From Thermoflavifilum sp. (GTDB lineage: Bacteria > Bacteroidota > Bacteroidia > Chitinophagales > Chitinophagaceae): 64,000 nt of DNA. Numbering within the stretch: the first letter of the stretch is position 1; each line of letters starts with the position of its first letter. The notes under the pieces are model-generated. The model was given only the letters and a program-made list of their open reading frames with translations, was not told the DNA's origin and did no database searches. Of this stretch, positions 28,864 through 35,599 are shown in pieces. Made by a program: the position numbers and the translations under genes. Where the stretch lies: assembly GCA_023511875.1 (NCBI GenBank), contig JAIMAQ010000007.1, positions 1 to 64,000 on the forward strand, written 5' to 3'.

Positions 28864-29865
28864 ATGGCACAGCAAACTTGGCCAGGCGAGTCCTTACATT
28901 TTGATGATAACGAGATACTCCATATAGCCAGATCAACGCTGGAAAAAGAAGCCACCGCATTGCAACAGCTGATTAGCTATGTAGATGAGGCGTTTGCACG
29001 AGCTGTGAGGCTTATTGCGCAGAGCAAAGGCAAAGTGGTGATTACGGGCATAGGCAAGAGTGCCATCATCGCACAAAAGATTGTTGCCACATTTAACTCA
29101 ACAGGCACTCCAGCGATTTTCATGCATGCTGCCGATGCTATACATGGTGATCTCGGGATGGTGCAACCCGAAGATGTGGTGATCATGGTTTCTAAGAGCG
29201 GAGAGTCTCCCGAAATCAAGATGCTTCTTCCGCTGATCAAGAATTTTCATACTCCAGTGATCGCAATAGTAGGCAACATGCAGTCGACATTAGCCTTACA
29301 AGCAGATCTGGTATTAAACACAACGGTTGCCGAAGAAGCTTGTCCCAACAATCTGGCGCCCACAACCAGTACCACTGCCCAGCTAGCCATGGGCGATGCA
29401 TTGGCTACGGCGCTGATTCAGCTAAAAGGTTTTAGTGCGGAAGATTTTGCTAAATTTCATCCAGGAGGCACGTTGGGTAAAAAACTATATCTCCGGGTAA
29501 AAGATCTTTCTGTACACAATGCTAGGCCAGCAGTGCATCCCGAAAGTTCAATAAAAGAAGTGATATGGGAAATTACCAGCGGCCGATTGGGTATAACCGC
29601 CGTGTTAGAAGGGGCAAAACTAGTAGGTGTGATCACGGATGGAGATTTGCGGCGTATGATGGAAAAATACGAGCAATTTAATCGGCTTACGGCTCGAGCG
29701 GTGATGACTACACAACCCAAAACAATTCATCGAGAAGCCTTAGCCGTAGATGCTTTGCAGCTCATGCGACAGCATAATATTACGCAGGTAGTTGTGCTCG
29801 ACGATGATGGGCAATATGAGGGCATCATTCATTTACACGATTTGATCCGGGAAGGATTGATATAA
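28864..29865 (+). CDS. kdsD: D-arabinose 5-phosphate isomerase (KpsF/GutQ family)
   Basis: Interconverts ribulose 5-phosphate and arabinose 5-phosphate, the first step towards Kdo for lipopolysaccharide. In the 333-residue product an SIS domain (about 45-180) carries VVITGIGKSAIIAQKIVATFNSTGT and VSKSGESPEI; the GDALATALIQLKGFSAEDFAKFHPGGTLGKKL segment is a family hallmark. Two CBS domains follow (about 210-330). It is separated from manC by 14 bases, so the pair probably forms a cell-surface sugar operon. ATG start. Confidence 0.93.
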   Translation: MAQQTWPGESLHFDDNEILHIARSTLEKEATALQQLISYVDEAFARAVRLIAQSKGKVVITGIGKSAIIAQKIVATFNSTGTPAIFMHAADAIHGDLGMVQPEDVVIMVSKSGESPEIKMLLPLIKNFHTPVIAIVGNMQSTLALQADLVLNTTVAEEACPNNLAPTTSTTAQLAMGDALATALIQLKGFSAEDFAKFHPGGTLGKKLYLRVKDLSVHNARPAVHPESSIKEVIWEITSGRLGITAVLEGAKLVGVITDGDLRRMMEKYEQFNRLTARAVMTTQPKTIHREALAVDALQLMRQHNITQVVVLDDDGQYEGIIHLHDLIREGLI

Positions 29866-29879
29866 AACCCTAACTCATC

Positions 29880-30962
29880 ATGAACAAACATGCTTATGTG
29901 GTAATCATGGCCGGAGGCATTGGAAGTCGCTTTTGGCCCGTGAGCCGCACCGATAAGCCCAAGCAGTTTTTAGATATTTTACATACCGGCAAAACCCTGA
30001 TCCAGCACACTTATGATCGGTTTCGACGCTTTATGCGACCAGAAAATATTCTGGTGGTAACGCATCATCAATATGTATCGATGGTGCGCGAACAGTTGCC
30101 CCAGGTGCCTATTGAAAACATCCTGCCTGAGCCATCTCGCAAGAATACGGCACCTTGCATTGCTTATGCTTCTTTTCGGTTGTATAAACAAGATCCCCAT
30201 GCTAATATTTTATTTGCTCCGGCCGATCATTTGATTTTAGAAGAAACCAGTTTTGTCAAAACCTGTTTAGAGGCATTTCAATTTGTCAATGGCAGAGATG
30301 CATTACTCACCTTTGGCATCAAGCCCACTCGCCCCGATACGGGTTATGGCTATATACAATATGAAATGCAGGAAAACATAGACAATATATTTAAAGTCAA
30401 AACTTTTACCGAAAAGCCCAATCTGGAATTGGCCAAGACTTTTTTGAAAAGTGGCGATTTTCTGTGGAATGCGGGCATTTTTGCCTGGGATGTGCGAAAT
30501 ATTTTGAAGGCCTTTGAGCAATTGCAACCAGAAATGTATGAATTATTTTCATCGGCTGCTGAGGCGATGTTTACACCCGATGAAACGGAAGTGATGGAAA
30601 TGACTTATGCCCAATGTACCAATATTTCTATTGATTATGCAATCATGGAGAAAGCCGAAAATGTGTATGTCATTCCTTCCGATTTTGGGTGGAGTGATTT
30701 GGGTACATGGAATTCGGTGTATGAAAATATGCCACGGGATTATTTGGAGAATGCTGTAGTTGCCCAAGATGTGCTCATCGTTGATGCCACACGCTGCATG
30801 ATCCATAGCAGTGGCAAGCGTTTGCTGGTATTACAGGGGTTAGACGATTTTATTGTGGTAGACACCCCCGATGTTTTACTCATTTGTAAAAAAGAGCGCG
30901 AGCAAGATATCAAAGAATATGTAGCAGAAGTCAAACGCAATATGGGAGAAAAATACTTATAA
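29880..30962 (+). CDS. manC: Mannose-1-phosphate guanylyltransferase
   Basis: Makes GDP-mannose from mannose 1-phosphate and GTP. The 360-residue product is the nucleotidyltransferase domain alone, without the phosphomannose-isomerase domain of long bifunctional ManC. The signature VVIMAGGIGSRFWPVSRTDKPKQF is at residues 7-30; also present are EPSRKNTAPCIAYAS (about 85), GYGYIQY (about 150) and FTEKPN (about 172), with NAGIF in the active site. It lies 14 bases after kdsD. GDP-mannose would feed exopolysaccharide, O-antigen or fucose synthesis. Confidence 0.93.
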   Translation: MNKHAYVVIMAGGIGSRFWPVSRTDKPKQFLDILHTGKTLIQHTYDRFRRFMRPENILVVTHHQYVSMVREQLPQVPIENILPEPSRKNTAPCIAYASFRLYKQDPHANILFAPADHLILEETSFVKTCLEAFQFVNGRDALLTFGIKPTRPDTGYGYIQYEMQENIDNIFKVKTFTEKPNLELAKTFLKSGDFLWNAGIFAWDVRNILKAFEQLQPEMYELFSSAAEAMFTPDETEVMEMTYAQCTNISIDYAIMEKAENVYVIPSDFGWSDLGTWNSVYENMPRDYLENAVVAQDVLIVDATRCMIHSSGKRLLVLQGLDDFIVVDTPDVLLICKKEREQDIKEYVAEVKRNMGEKYL

Positions 30963-31007
30963 GGATCATTGAATTTATTGAATAGAGTATTTGTCAAAAC
31001 TATATAG

Positions 31008-31081
31008 AGCCTCCCATGGGATTTGAACCCACGACCTGCTATTTACGAAACAGCCGCTCTAACCAGCTGAGCTAAGGAGGC
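31008..31081 (-). tRNA. tRNA-Thr (anticodon CGT)
   Basis: 74 nt on the minus strand. The acceptor stem is GCCTCCT / GGGAGGC (one T-G pair) with discriminator T. D arm GCTC...GAGC, anticodon stem GCTGT / ATAGC with loop TTCGTAA (anticodon CGT, reads ACG), and T arm GTGGG-TTCGAAT-CCCAT. The 3' CCA is not encoded. Confidence 0.95.
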
Positions 31082-31136
31082 TAATTTGGCTGCAAACCTA
31101 CAGAATTTGTCCAATTTTACGATGTAATATTGCTTT

Positions 31137-31712
31137 ATGAAAATTGGCCTCTTGTTTGGTTCTTTCAACCCCATTCATCATGGTCACCTGATCATTGCCA
31201 GCTATTTAGCTGATGAAACCGATCTGGATAAAGTTTGGTTGATAGTGAGCCCACAAAATCCGCTTAAACCCTCATTGGGTTTATTAAACGAATACCATCG
31301 TTTGTATTTAGTGCAGCTAGCCGTTGAGAATGATCCTCGGCTTGAAGCTTCTGCTATTGAGTTTTCTCTGCCTCGACCTTCATACACGGTTGATACATTG
31401 ATTTATTTGTCGGAACGTTACCCGCAGCATGAGTTTGTGCCCATTATAGGTAGTGATAGCTTACAAAATTTTTCTCGTTGGAAGAATGCTGAATGGTTAC
31501 GCGATCATGTACGTTTTTATATTTATCCTCGTCCAGGTCATGTTGTAGATGCGAGCACCCTTCCTCCTCATTGGCAAATGGTGAATGCGCCACAGCTTGA
31601 AATTTCGGCTTCTCTTATTCGGCGTCGTATTCGAGAGGGTAAGTCTATTCGTTATTTTGTGCCTGACCGGGTTGCACAAGAAATAGAGCGAAGTCATTAT
31701 TATCGTAAATAA
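31137..31712 (+). CDS. nadD: Nicotinate-nucleotide adenylyltransferase
   Basis: Adenylates nicotinate mononucleotide to deamido-NAD. The 191-residue enzyme has the nucleotidyltransferase motif GSFNPIHHGHL at residues 8-18, PQNPLK (about 39), SYTVDTL (about 82), IGSDSL (about 103) and the C-terminal ISASLIRRRIREGKSIRYFVPD, matching the (H)xGH and ISxTxxR motifs. ATG start. It is 56 bases beyond the oppositely oriented tRNA-Thr gene, and the small YtxH gene follows by 62 bases. Confidence 0.95.
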   Translation: MKIGLLFGSFNPIHHGHLIIASYLADETDLDKVWLIVSPQNPLKPSLGLLNEYHRLYLVQLAVENDPRLEASAIEFSLPRPSYTVDTLIYLSERYPQHEFVPIIGSDSLQNFSRWKNAEWLRDHVRFYIYPRPGHVVDASTLPPHWQMVNAPQLEISASLIRRRIREGKSIRYFVPDRVAQEIERSHYYRK

Positions 31713-31774
31713 TGGTTCGACAGGTTATACCAAATGAATTGCTTAACTTCGGCACAAGGTAAAATGAGCTGCAT

Positions 31775-31981
31775 ATGGATAAACGTATAAAAGAATCTAG
31801 CGCCTTTGTGTTGGGGCTAGCCGTGGGCGTAATCGTGGGTTATTTTTTGCGCTCTGAAAAAGTAGATGAAGTTGTGCAAGAAATCAAAGGAAAATTGAAT
31901 AAATGGCGGGCAGATCTGGAGGGAGAATTAGATAAAGGCGCGGATTGGTTAAAAGAAATGACAGCCTCGGAAGAAGCTTAA
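31775..31981 (+). CDS. YtxH-like small membrane protein
   Basis: 68 residues: one membrane segment with small-residue packing (about 9-26, SSAFVLGLAVGVIVGYFL) followed by a charged, helical tail EEVVQEIKGKLNKW-like. This is the YtxH-type gas-vesicle/stress protein pattern. It is the first of three short genes (31775-32631) with gaps of 4 and -11 bases, a layout common in Bacteroidota and related to YqjD/ElaB-type envelope proteins. Function is not established. Confidence 0.8.
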   Translation: MDKRIKESSAFVLGLAVGVIVGYFLRSEKVDEVVQEIKGKLNKWRADLEGELDKGADWLKEMTASEEA

Positions 31982-31985
31982 TGTT

Positions 31986-32339
31986 ATGGAAGAAAACCTG
32001 TATAGTTTTTTTGAGCAAACCCGAAAATTGCTGTTACGTTATCTTCGAACGCGTGTATCGTTGTTACGAACACAGCTTTTGATTCGGGTAGTGAAGGCAA
32101 TAGGGTTACTGCTCATGTTATTATTGATTTTTTTTATTGCCGTTTTGGTGATCATTTTTTTAGGAATGGCTTTGGGCTTTTGGTTGGGGCATATGTTGGG
32201 GAATATGGCTTTGGGTTTTTTGATCGTAGCCGTTTCCTGGTTTTGCATACTCGTTGTTGCTTATTTGTTTAGGCGTAGGCTTTTCTTTGATCCTATTGCT
32301 AATTTAATTGTTAGAACCTTTTTTGAGGATGAAGCATAG
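31986..32339 (+). CDS. Phage holin family-like membrane protein
   Basis: 117 residues with two strong transmembrane segments (about 36-63 and 72-93) after a helical, basic N-terminus, the pattern of the PF07332 (Phage_holin_3_6) family. Chromosomal members beside YtxH genes are not phage lysis proteins but probable envelope-stress proteins. There are no phage genes nearby. It starts 4 bases after the YtxH gene, and its last 11 bases overlap the next gene. Confidence 0.8.
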   Translation: MEENLYSFFEQTRKLLLRYLRTRVSLLRTQLLIRVVKAIGLLLMLLLIFFIAVLVIIFLGMALGFWLGHMLGNMALGFLIVAVSWFCILVVAYLFRRRLFFDPIANLIVRTFFEDEA

Positions 32340-32631
32340 TTTTAAATCACTACAAGAGGAGCATAAGCAACTGCGTCGGGAGCTGCTTGAGCAAGAAGAG
32401 GCACTAGCCCGGCAGTGGGTATTTTTTTATAACCACAGTGGGGAATTGTTTTGGAATACATTCTTGGATTTGAGTAAAGGACTGGGTAAAAGCTTATGGA
32501 AAGTGGTTTTTACCCAAAAGAGACCTTCGACTTTTCTTTATAAAGTTCTCTTTTCGGTAGCGCAATTTTGGTTGTTGAAAAAGATTTCAACCAGAAAAAA
32601 ACGTAGCCAGTCGCAAGTTGTTCAGGCTTAA
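32329..32631 (+). CDS. Small basic coiled protein of unknown function
   Basis: A 100-residue protein from the ATG at 32329, overlapping the holin-like gene by 11 bases (ATGAAGCATAG). A TTG at 32308 gives a longer frame but is unlikely. The N-terminal 30 residues are charged and probably coiled (SLQEEHKQLRRELLEQEEALA). The rest is aromatic and basic with a possible amphipathic segment; the C-terminus is very basic (KKISTRKKRSQ). I do not recognise the family. Position alone links it to the YtxH/holin pair. Its stop codon abuts the stop codon of the convergent radical SAM gene. Confidence 0.7.
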   Translation: MKHSFKSLQEEHKQLRRELLEQEEALARQWVFFYNHSGELFWNTFLDLSKGLGKSLWKVVFTQKRPSTFLYKVLFSVAQFWLLKKISTRKKRSQSQVVQA

Positions 32632-33657
32632 TTACCCCCACACACGGGTTCCTTCGCTACAGTTTTGGCAAATATCGATATACTTCCGGCCTTTAAGCAA
32701 TTGACGTCGAAAATAGACATAAGCATCGTTGTGCCAGATGGTGTTAAAACTTTCTTCTTTTAGGTTACCCATTCGATGTTGTGCATTTTTGTCAAAGCAA
32801 CAGGGCACCACCCATCCATCCCAAGTCACTACAGGCGCATGCCAGAGTTTCCAACAATGATTGGCCAATTTGTTTTTTAGCCGATATGTGCCATCGGGCA
32901 TTTTCCGATATCTCGAATAATGATCCAGATCAGGAATTAAGGGATGGCCATATTGATAATCGTAAATCTGTGCCGTTTTAAACCTTACGTCGTCTACTCC
33001 AATTTCTTTAGCCAGGCGTTTGATTTCAGGGATTTGGTGTTGGTTGGGTTTAACCACTAAAAATTGAAAGAATACATAGGGAGTAGGGGAGCGAAGGGTG
33101 TGTTTCCATCGAACAATTTCTTTTGCACCCTCGATCACCTTCTGCAGATTCCCTTCCCGGCGGTATTGCTGGTATACTTCTTGGGTGGTCCCGTCAATAG
33201 AGATGATCAGTCGGTCTAATCCACTCTCTACAGTTTGCCTAGCATGAGCTGGGTCTAGAAAATGCGCATTGGTAGAAGTTGCGGTGTATATACCTTTTTG
33301 AGAAGCGTAGCTTACCATTTCCAATAGGTGAGGATGTAGGTAGGGCTCCCCCTGGAAATAAAAAATCAAATACCAGAGCTCATCTTGAAGTTCATCGATA
33401 ATAGATTTAAAAAATTCCGGATTGATCTTACCTGTAGCACGTGTAAATGCGCGTAGGCCGCTTGGGCATTCTGGGCAGCGCAAATTACAGGCGGTGGTAG
33501 GTTCAATAGAAAGCGCAATGGGAAGCCCCCATTGCCGGGGGCGGCCTGTTAAACGACTCACATAATAACTGCTCAATACTTTTCCCGCATTTAGGTAGCG
33601 CTTCACAGTACCTTTTCGAAGAAATCGGATCGCATCTTTTATCGTTGCCGCGTTCAT
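32632..33657 (-). CDS. Radical SAM/SPASM domain protein
   Basis: 341 residues from the ATG at 33657; a TTG at 33777 would add 40 residues of low-similarity sequence. The radical SAM cluster motif is CNLRCPEC (about residue 55), with the FYFQGEPYLHP and STNAHFL segments. The SPASM part binds auxiliary clusters through CWKLWHAPVVTWDGWVVPCC and CQNC near the C-terminus. Bacteroidota homologues share this form, but the substrate is unknown; no peptide substrate gene could be recognised nearby. It ends exactly next to the convergent small gene. Confidence 0.88.
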   Translation of the reverse strand: MNAATIKDAIRFLRKGTVKRYLNAGKVLSSYYVSRLTGRPRQWGLPIALSIEPTTACNLRCPECPSGLRAFTRATGKINPEFFKSIIDELQDELWYLIFYFQGEPYLHPHLLEMVSYASQKGIYTATSTNAHFLDPAHARQTVESGLDRLIISIDGTTQEVYQQYRREGNLQKVIEGAKEIVRWKHTLRSPTPYVFFQFLVVKPNQHQIPEIKRLAKEIGVDDVRFKTAQIYDYQYGHPLIPDLDHYSRYRKMPDGTYRLKNKLANHCWKLWHAPVVTWDGWVVPCCFDKNAQHRMGNLKEESFNTIWHNDAYVYFRRQLLKGRKYIDICQNCSEGTRVWG

Positions 33658-33968
33658 CTCTATGAAATGGGGAGGTATCGAAGGTAAGATTTTTCGGGAA
33701 ATAGCTCGAAATGATTGTCTTTTCGTAAACAATGAGGATTTATTCAAATCTCTTACTTCAGGGTTGGGCTTATTCAAGTTATTTAACGCAATTGGGTGTT
33801 GTTTAGGGAGGCGGATATGAGGCCTGCATGGGTTTTGTTAAATGGGTAGTGTGTAACAATTGTGGAAATTTTATCGAGCCAGGGAATGGAGCACTGTTTT
33901 GCCCCGGGTGATGGCCAGGGTTCTCGCATATGGATGGCTAAAAGAAATATTTTTGTTGAGGGAGAAGC
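33658..33968. other. Intergenic region between the radical SAM and FeoA genes
   Basis: 311 bases, both flanking genes on the minus strand. It holds the radical SAM upstream region and the FeoA tail. One 27-codon plus-strand frame (33828-33911) has a CNNCGNF...FCPG zinc-ribbon-like string, preceded by AGGGAGG, but is too short to claim as a gene. Confidence 0.45.
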
Positions 33969-34217
33969 TCAGTACAGAGATCGGGTGGTCTCGAGTACCT
34001 CTTCTACCCAGATATGATCGGCTTCTTTTTTTCGCAAGCTCAAGTGATAACCTGCCACCGCTATGGATATAGGGTCTCCAAACAACGCAATTTTTTGTAC
34101 TTCTACCAGTTCACCTGGCACACAGCCCATTTCCATGAGCTTGAGGTAAATATCGTCTTGTTCGAAAGAGCGGATGATAGCTTTTTTGCCTACGCCCAGT
34201 GCTGATAACCGGATCAT
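33969..34217 (-). CDS. FeoA family protein
   Basis: Small SH3-like FeoA protein (82 residues) that assists ferrous-iron transport by FeoB. The pattern is clear: LSALGVGKKAIIRSF, KLMEMGCVPGELVEVQKIALFGDPISIAVAGYHLSLRKKEA. The ATG at 34217 is preferred over a GTG at 34235, because the GTG lies in a TAGGTTTG promoter element and would be upstream of transcription. No feoB is adjacent; the next gene on this strand is the radical SAM gene. It may pair with a FeoB elsewhere. Confidence 0.88.
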   Translation of the reverse strand: MIRLSALGVGKKAIIRSFEQDDIYLKLMEMGCVPGELVEVQKIALFGDPISIAVAGYHLSLRKKEADHIWVEEVLETTRSLY

Positions 34218-34234
34218 AATTTCCAAATTCTTCA

Positions 34235-34242
34235 CAAACCTA
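34235..34242 (-). promoter_or_regulatory. Candidate -7 element of the feoA-like gene
   Basis: Minus-strand TAGGTTTG, an exact TAnnTTTG match, 17 bases before the ATG at 34217. It supports that start codon. Confidence 0.45.
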
Positions 34243-34282
34243 CGAGAAAAACCTCAATTTTGTTTCTACAATAGTTGCACAT

Positions 34283-34768
34283 ATGGTTTTCAGGTTGGCA
34301 TCCATTTCGTTTTATGCACAAGACACTGCGCTTCCTTTTCATCGAGGATTTACCCGAAAACGGGTGAAAGAAACTATTCATTTATTGCTGGCTCAGGAAA
34401 ATAAGCCCATTCGGCAGCTGGTGTATGTATTTTGTACCGATACATATTTACTTAGCTTGAATCAGCAATATTTACAGCATGATACCCTTACGGATATTCT
34501 CACTTTTGATCTTTCAGACAAGCCGGGTGAGATAAAGGGGGAAGTGTATATCAGTTTAGATCGGGTTCGAGAAAATGCCCAAATGTTTAGCGTTGCGGTT
34601 GATGAAGAAATACTTCGGGTGATTTTACATGGAGCATTACACTTATGTGGGTATGGTGATCACCTTCCAGAAGAGCAAAAGCAAATGCGAGCCCTTGAAA
34701 ACCGTTACTTGGAATATTTTTTTCATCCACATTTGTCTGGTTTGAATAAAACCCCTAGTTCCACGTGA
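34283..34768 (+). CDS. ybeY: Endoribonuclease YbeY, rRNA maturation factor
   Basis: Zinc-dependent single-strand RNase for 16S rRNA 3'-end maturation and ribosome quality control. In the 161-residue product the metal motif HGALHLCGYGDH gives three His in HxxxHxxxxxH spacing at about residues 117-128, and the segment LTDILTFDLSD (about 69) is family-typical. ATG start, normal length. The last codons and TGA stop lie inside a parS-like sequence (34757-34772). Confidence 0.94.
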   Translation: MVFRLASISFYAQDTALPFHRGFTRKRVKETIHLLLAQENKPIRQLVYVFCTDTYLLSLNQQYLQHDTLTDILTFDLSDKPGEIKGEVYISLDRVRENAQMFSVAVDEEILRVILHGALHLCGYGDHLPEEQKQMRALENRYLEYFFHPHLSGLNKTPSST

Positions 34769-34772
34769 AACA
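34757..34772 (+). promoter_or_regulatory. parS-like centromere site 1
   Basis: AGTTCCACGTGAAACA compared with the universal ParB site TGTTNCACGTGAAACA: one mismatch at the first base. It overlaps the ybeY stop codon. The 14-base core GTTCCACGTGAAAC recurs inverted at 35471-35486. Confidence 0.75.
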
Positions 34773-34824
34773 TTTTGCACAAATTTTGTTGGTTGTTCCA
34801 TAGATAAATCATTTTTTTTCTAGC

Positions 34825-35463
34825 ATGACACGAATAGGTTTTCAACGTTTTGTTTACTTTCTCAGTTTTCTGGTTTGTGCTTCCCCTTTCGGTTTTTCTC
34901 AGACCCGTGGGTGGTTTGCCACAGAAACAACAAGCTATGCCCGAGACAAAAACATGGAAAAAGCTATCCTGGAGGTGATCAATCGCATGCGGAGTCATCC
35001 TGCAGCCTTTTATACCCAAGTGATTGAACCCTATGTACGCCAGAAACCAACCGCCATTCATTTTACTCACAGCTACGTGCATTCGCTTCGTAAAGAAATG
35101 CTGGCTTTATCTGCTCTTCCTCCTTTGGTTGAAAACGATACCCTTCAACAGACAGCCCTCGAACTTGCTCGGGATATCGTAGAGCATCAAGGTGGTCGAC
35201 TTTCCCACAACACTAGCCAGGGCCTCGATTTTGCCCAACGCTTTCAGCAAGCAGGTATAGGTTGCGGGGCAGAAAATTTATATACGGGCACCCATCGCAC
35301 GGCAGAAGATGTCGTGGCCGACTGGCTGATTGATCAGGGAGTGCCTTCTTTGGGGCATCGGAAAAATTTACTCCATTCTTCATATACTCGAGCAGGCTTA
35401 GTGGTATTGACTAACCCCAAGGGACAAATTTGGGTGGTGTTGGATTTGGGTTGTGACCCCTGA
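34825..35463 (+). CDS. CAP-domain (SCP/PR1-like) secreted protein
   Basis: 212 residues with a signal peptide (about 1-22, FLSFLVCASPFGFSQ). The CAP fold follows: ILEVINRMRSHPAAFYTQVI (about 53), LSALPPLVENDTLQQTALELARD (about 95), HQGGRLSHNT, GCGAENLYTGT (about 150) and GHRKNLLHSSYTRAGL (about 173). The His/Glu residues of the CAP cavity appear to be present. The function of bacterial CAP proteins is mostly unknown. The gene sits between two parS-like sites and upstream of mnmG. Confidence 0.88.
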   Translation: MTRIGFQRFVYFLSFLVCASPFGFSQTRGWFATETTSYARDKNMEKAILEVINRMRSHPAAFYTQVIEPYVRQKPTAIHFTHSYVHSLRKEMLALSALPPLVENDTLQQTALELARDIVEHQGGRLSHNTSQGLDFAQRFQQAGIGCGAENLYTGTHRTAEDVVADWLIDQGVPSLGHRKNLLHSSYTRAGLVVLTNPKGQIWVVLDLGCDP

Positions 35464-35470
35464 GCAAGAA

Positions 35471-35486
35471 GGTTTCACGTGGAACC
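35471..35486 (-). promoter_or_regulatory. parS-like centromere site 2
   Basis: On the minus strand GGTTCCACGTGAAACC, two mismatches (the first and last bases) to the universal parS TGTTNCACGTGAAACA. It shares the same 14-base core, in inverted orientation, with the site at 34757. It lies 7 bases after the CAP gene. Confidence 0.72.
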
Positions 35487-35574
35487 TTTTCTTCGATAAA
35501 ACTAGGCTTGGTTTATTTATTGGGCTCTATTTTATAGGCTAATCTGTGTGTGCAGAGAGACGCTTCGATTCCCG

Positions 35575-35582
35575 TAACTTTG
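35575..35582 (+). promoter_or_regulatory. Candidate -7 element of mnmG
   Basis: TAACTTTG, a TAnnTTTG match, 17 bases before the mnmG ATG. The -33 region has only TGTG. Confidence 0.45.
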
Positions 35583-35599
35583 TGGGTTAAATAATAACC

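Noticed and set aside
31986-32339. Prophage, suggested by two holin-like genes (31986 and 43570)
   Set aside because: No integrase, terminase, capsid or lysis partner is near; both families are common chromosomal membrane proteins in Bacteroidota.
33860-34072. 70-codon plus-strand frame with a TTG start near FeoA
   Set aside because: It overlaps the FeoA gene on the other strand and has no family resemblance or ATG.
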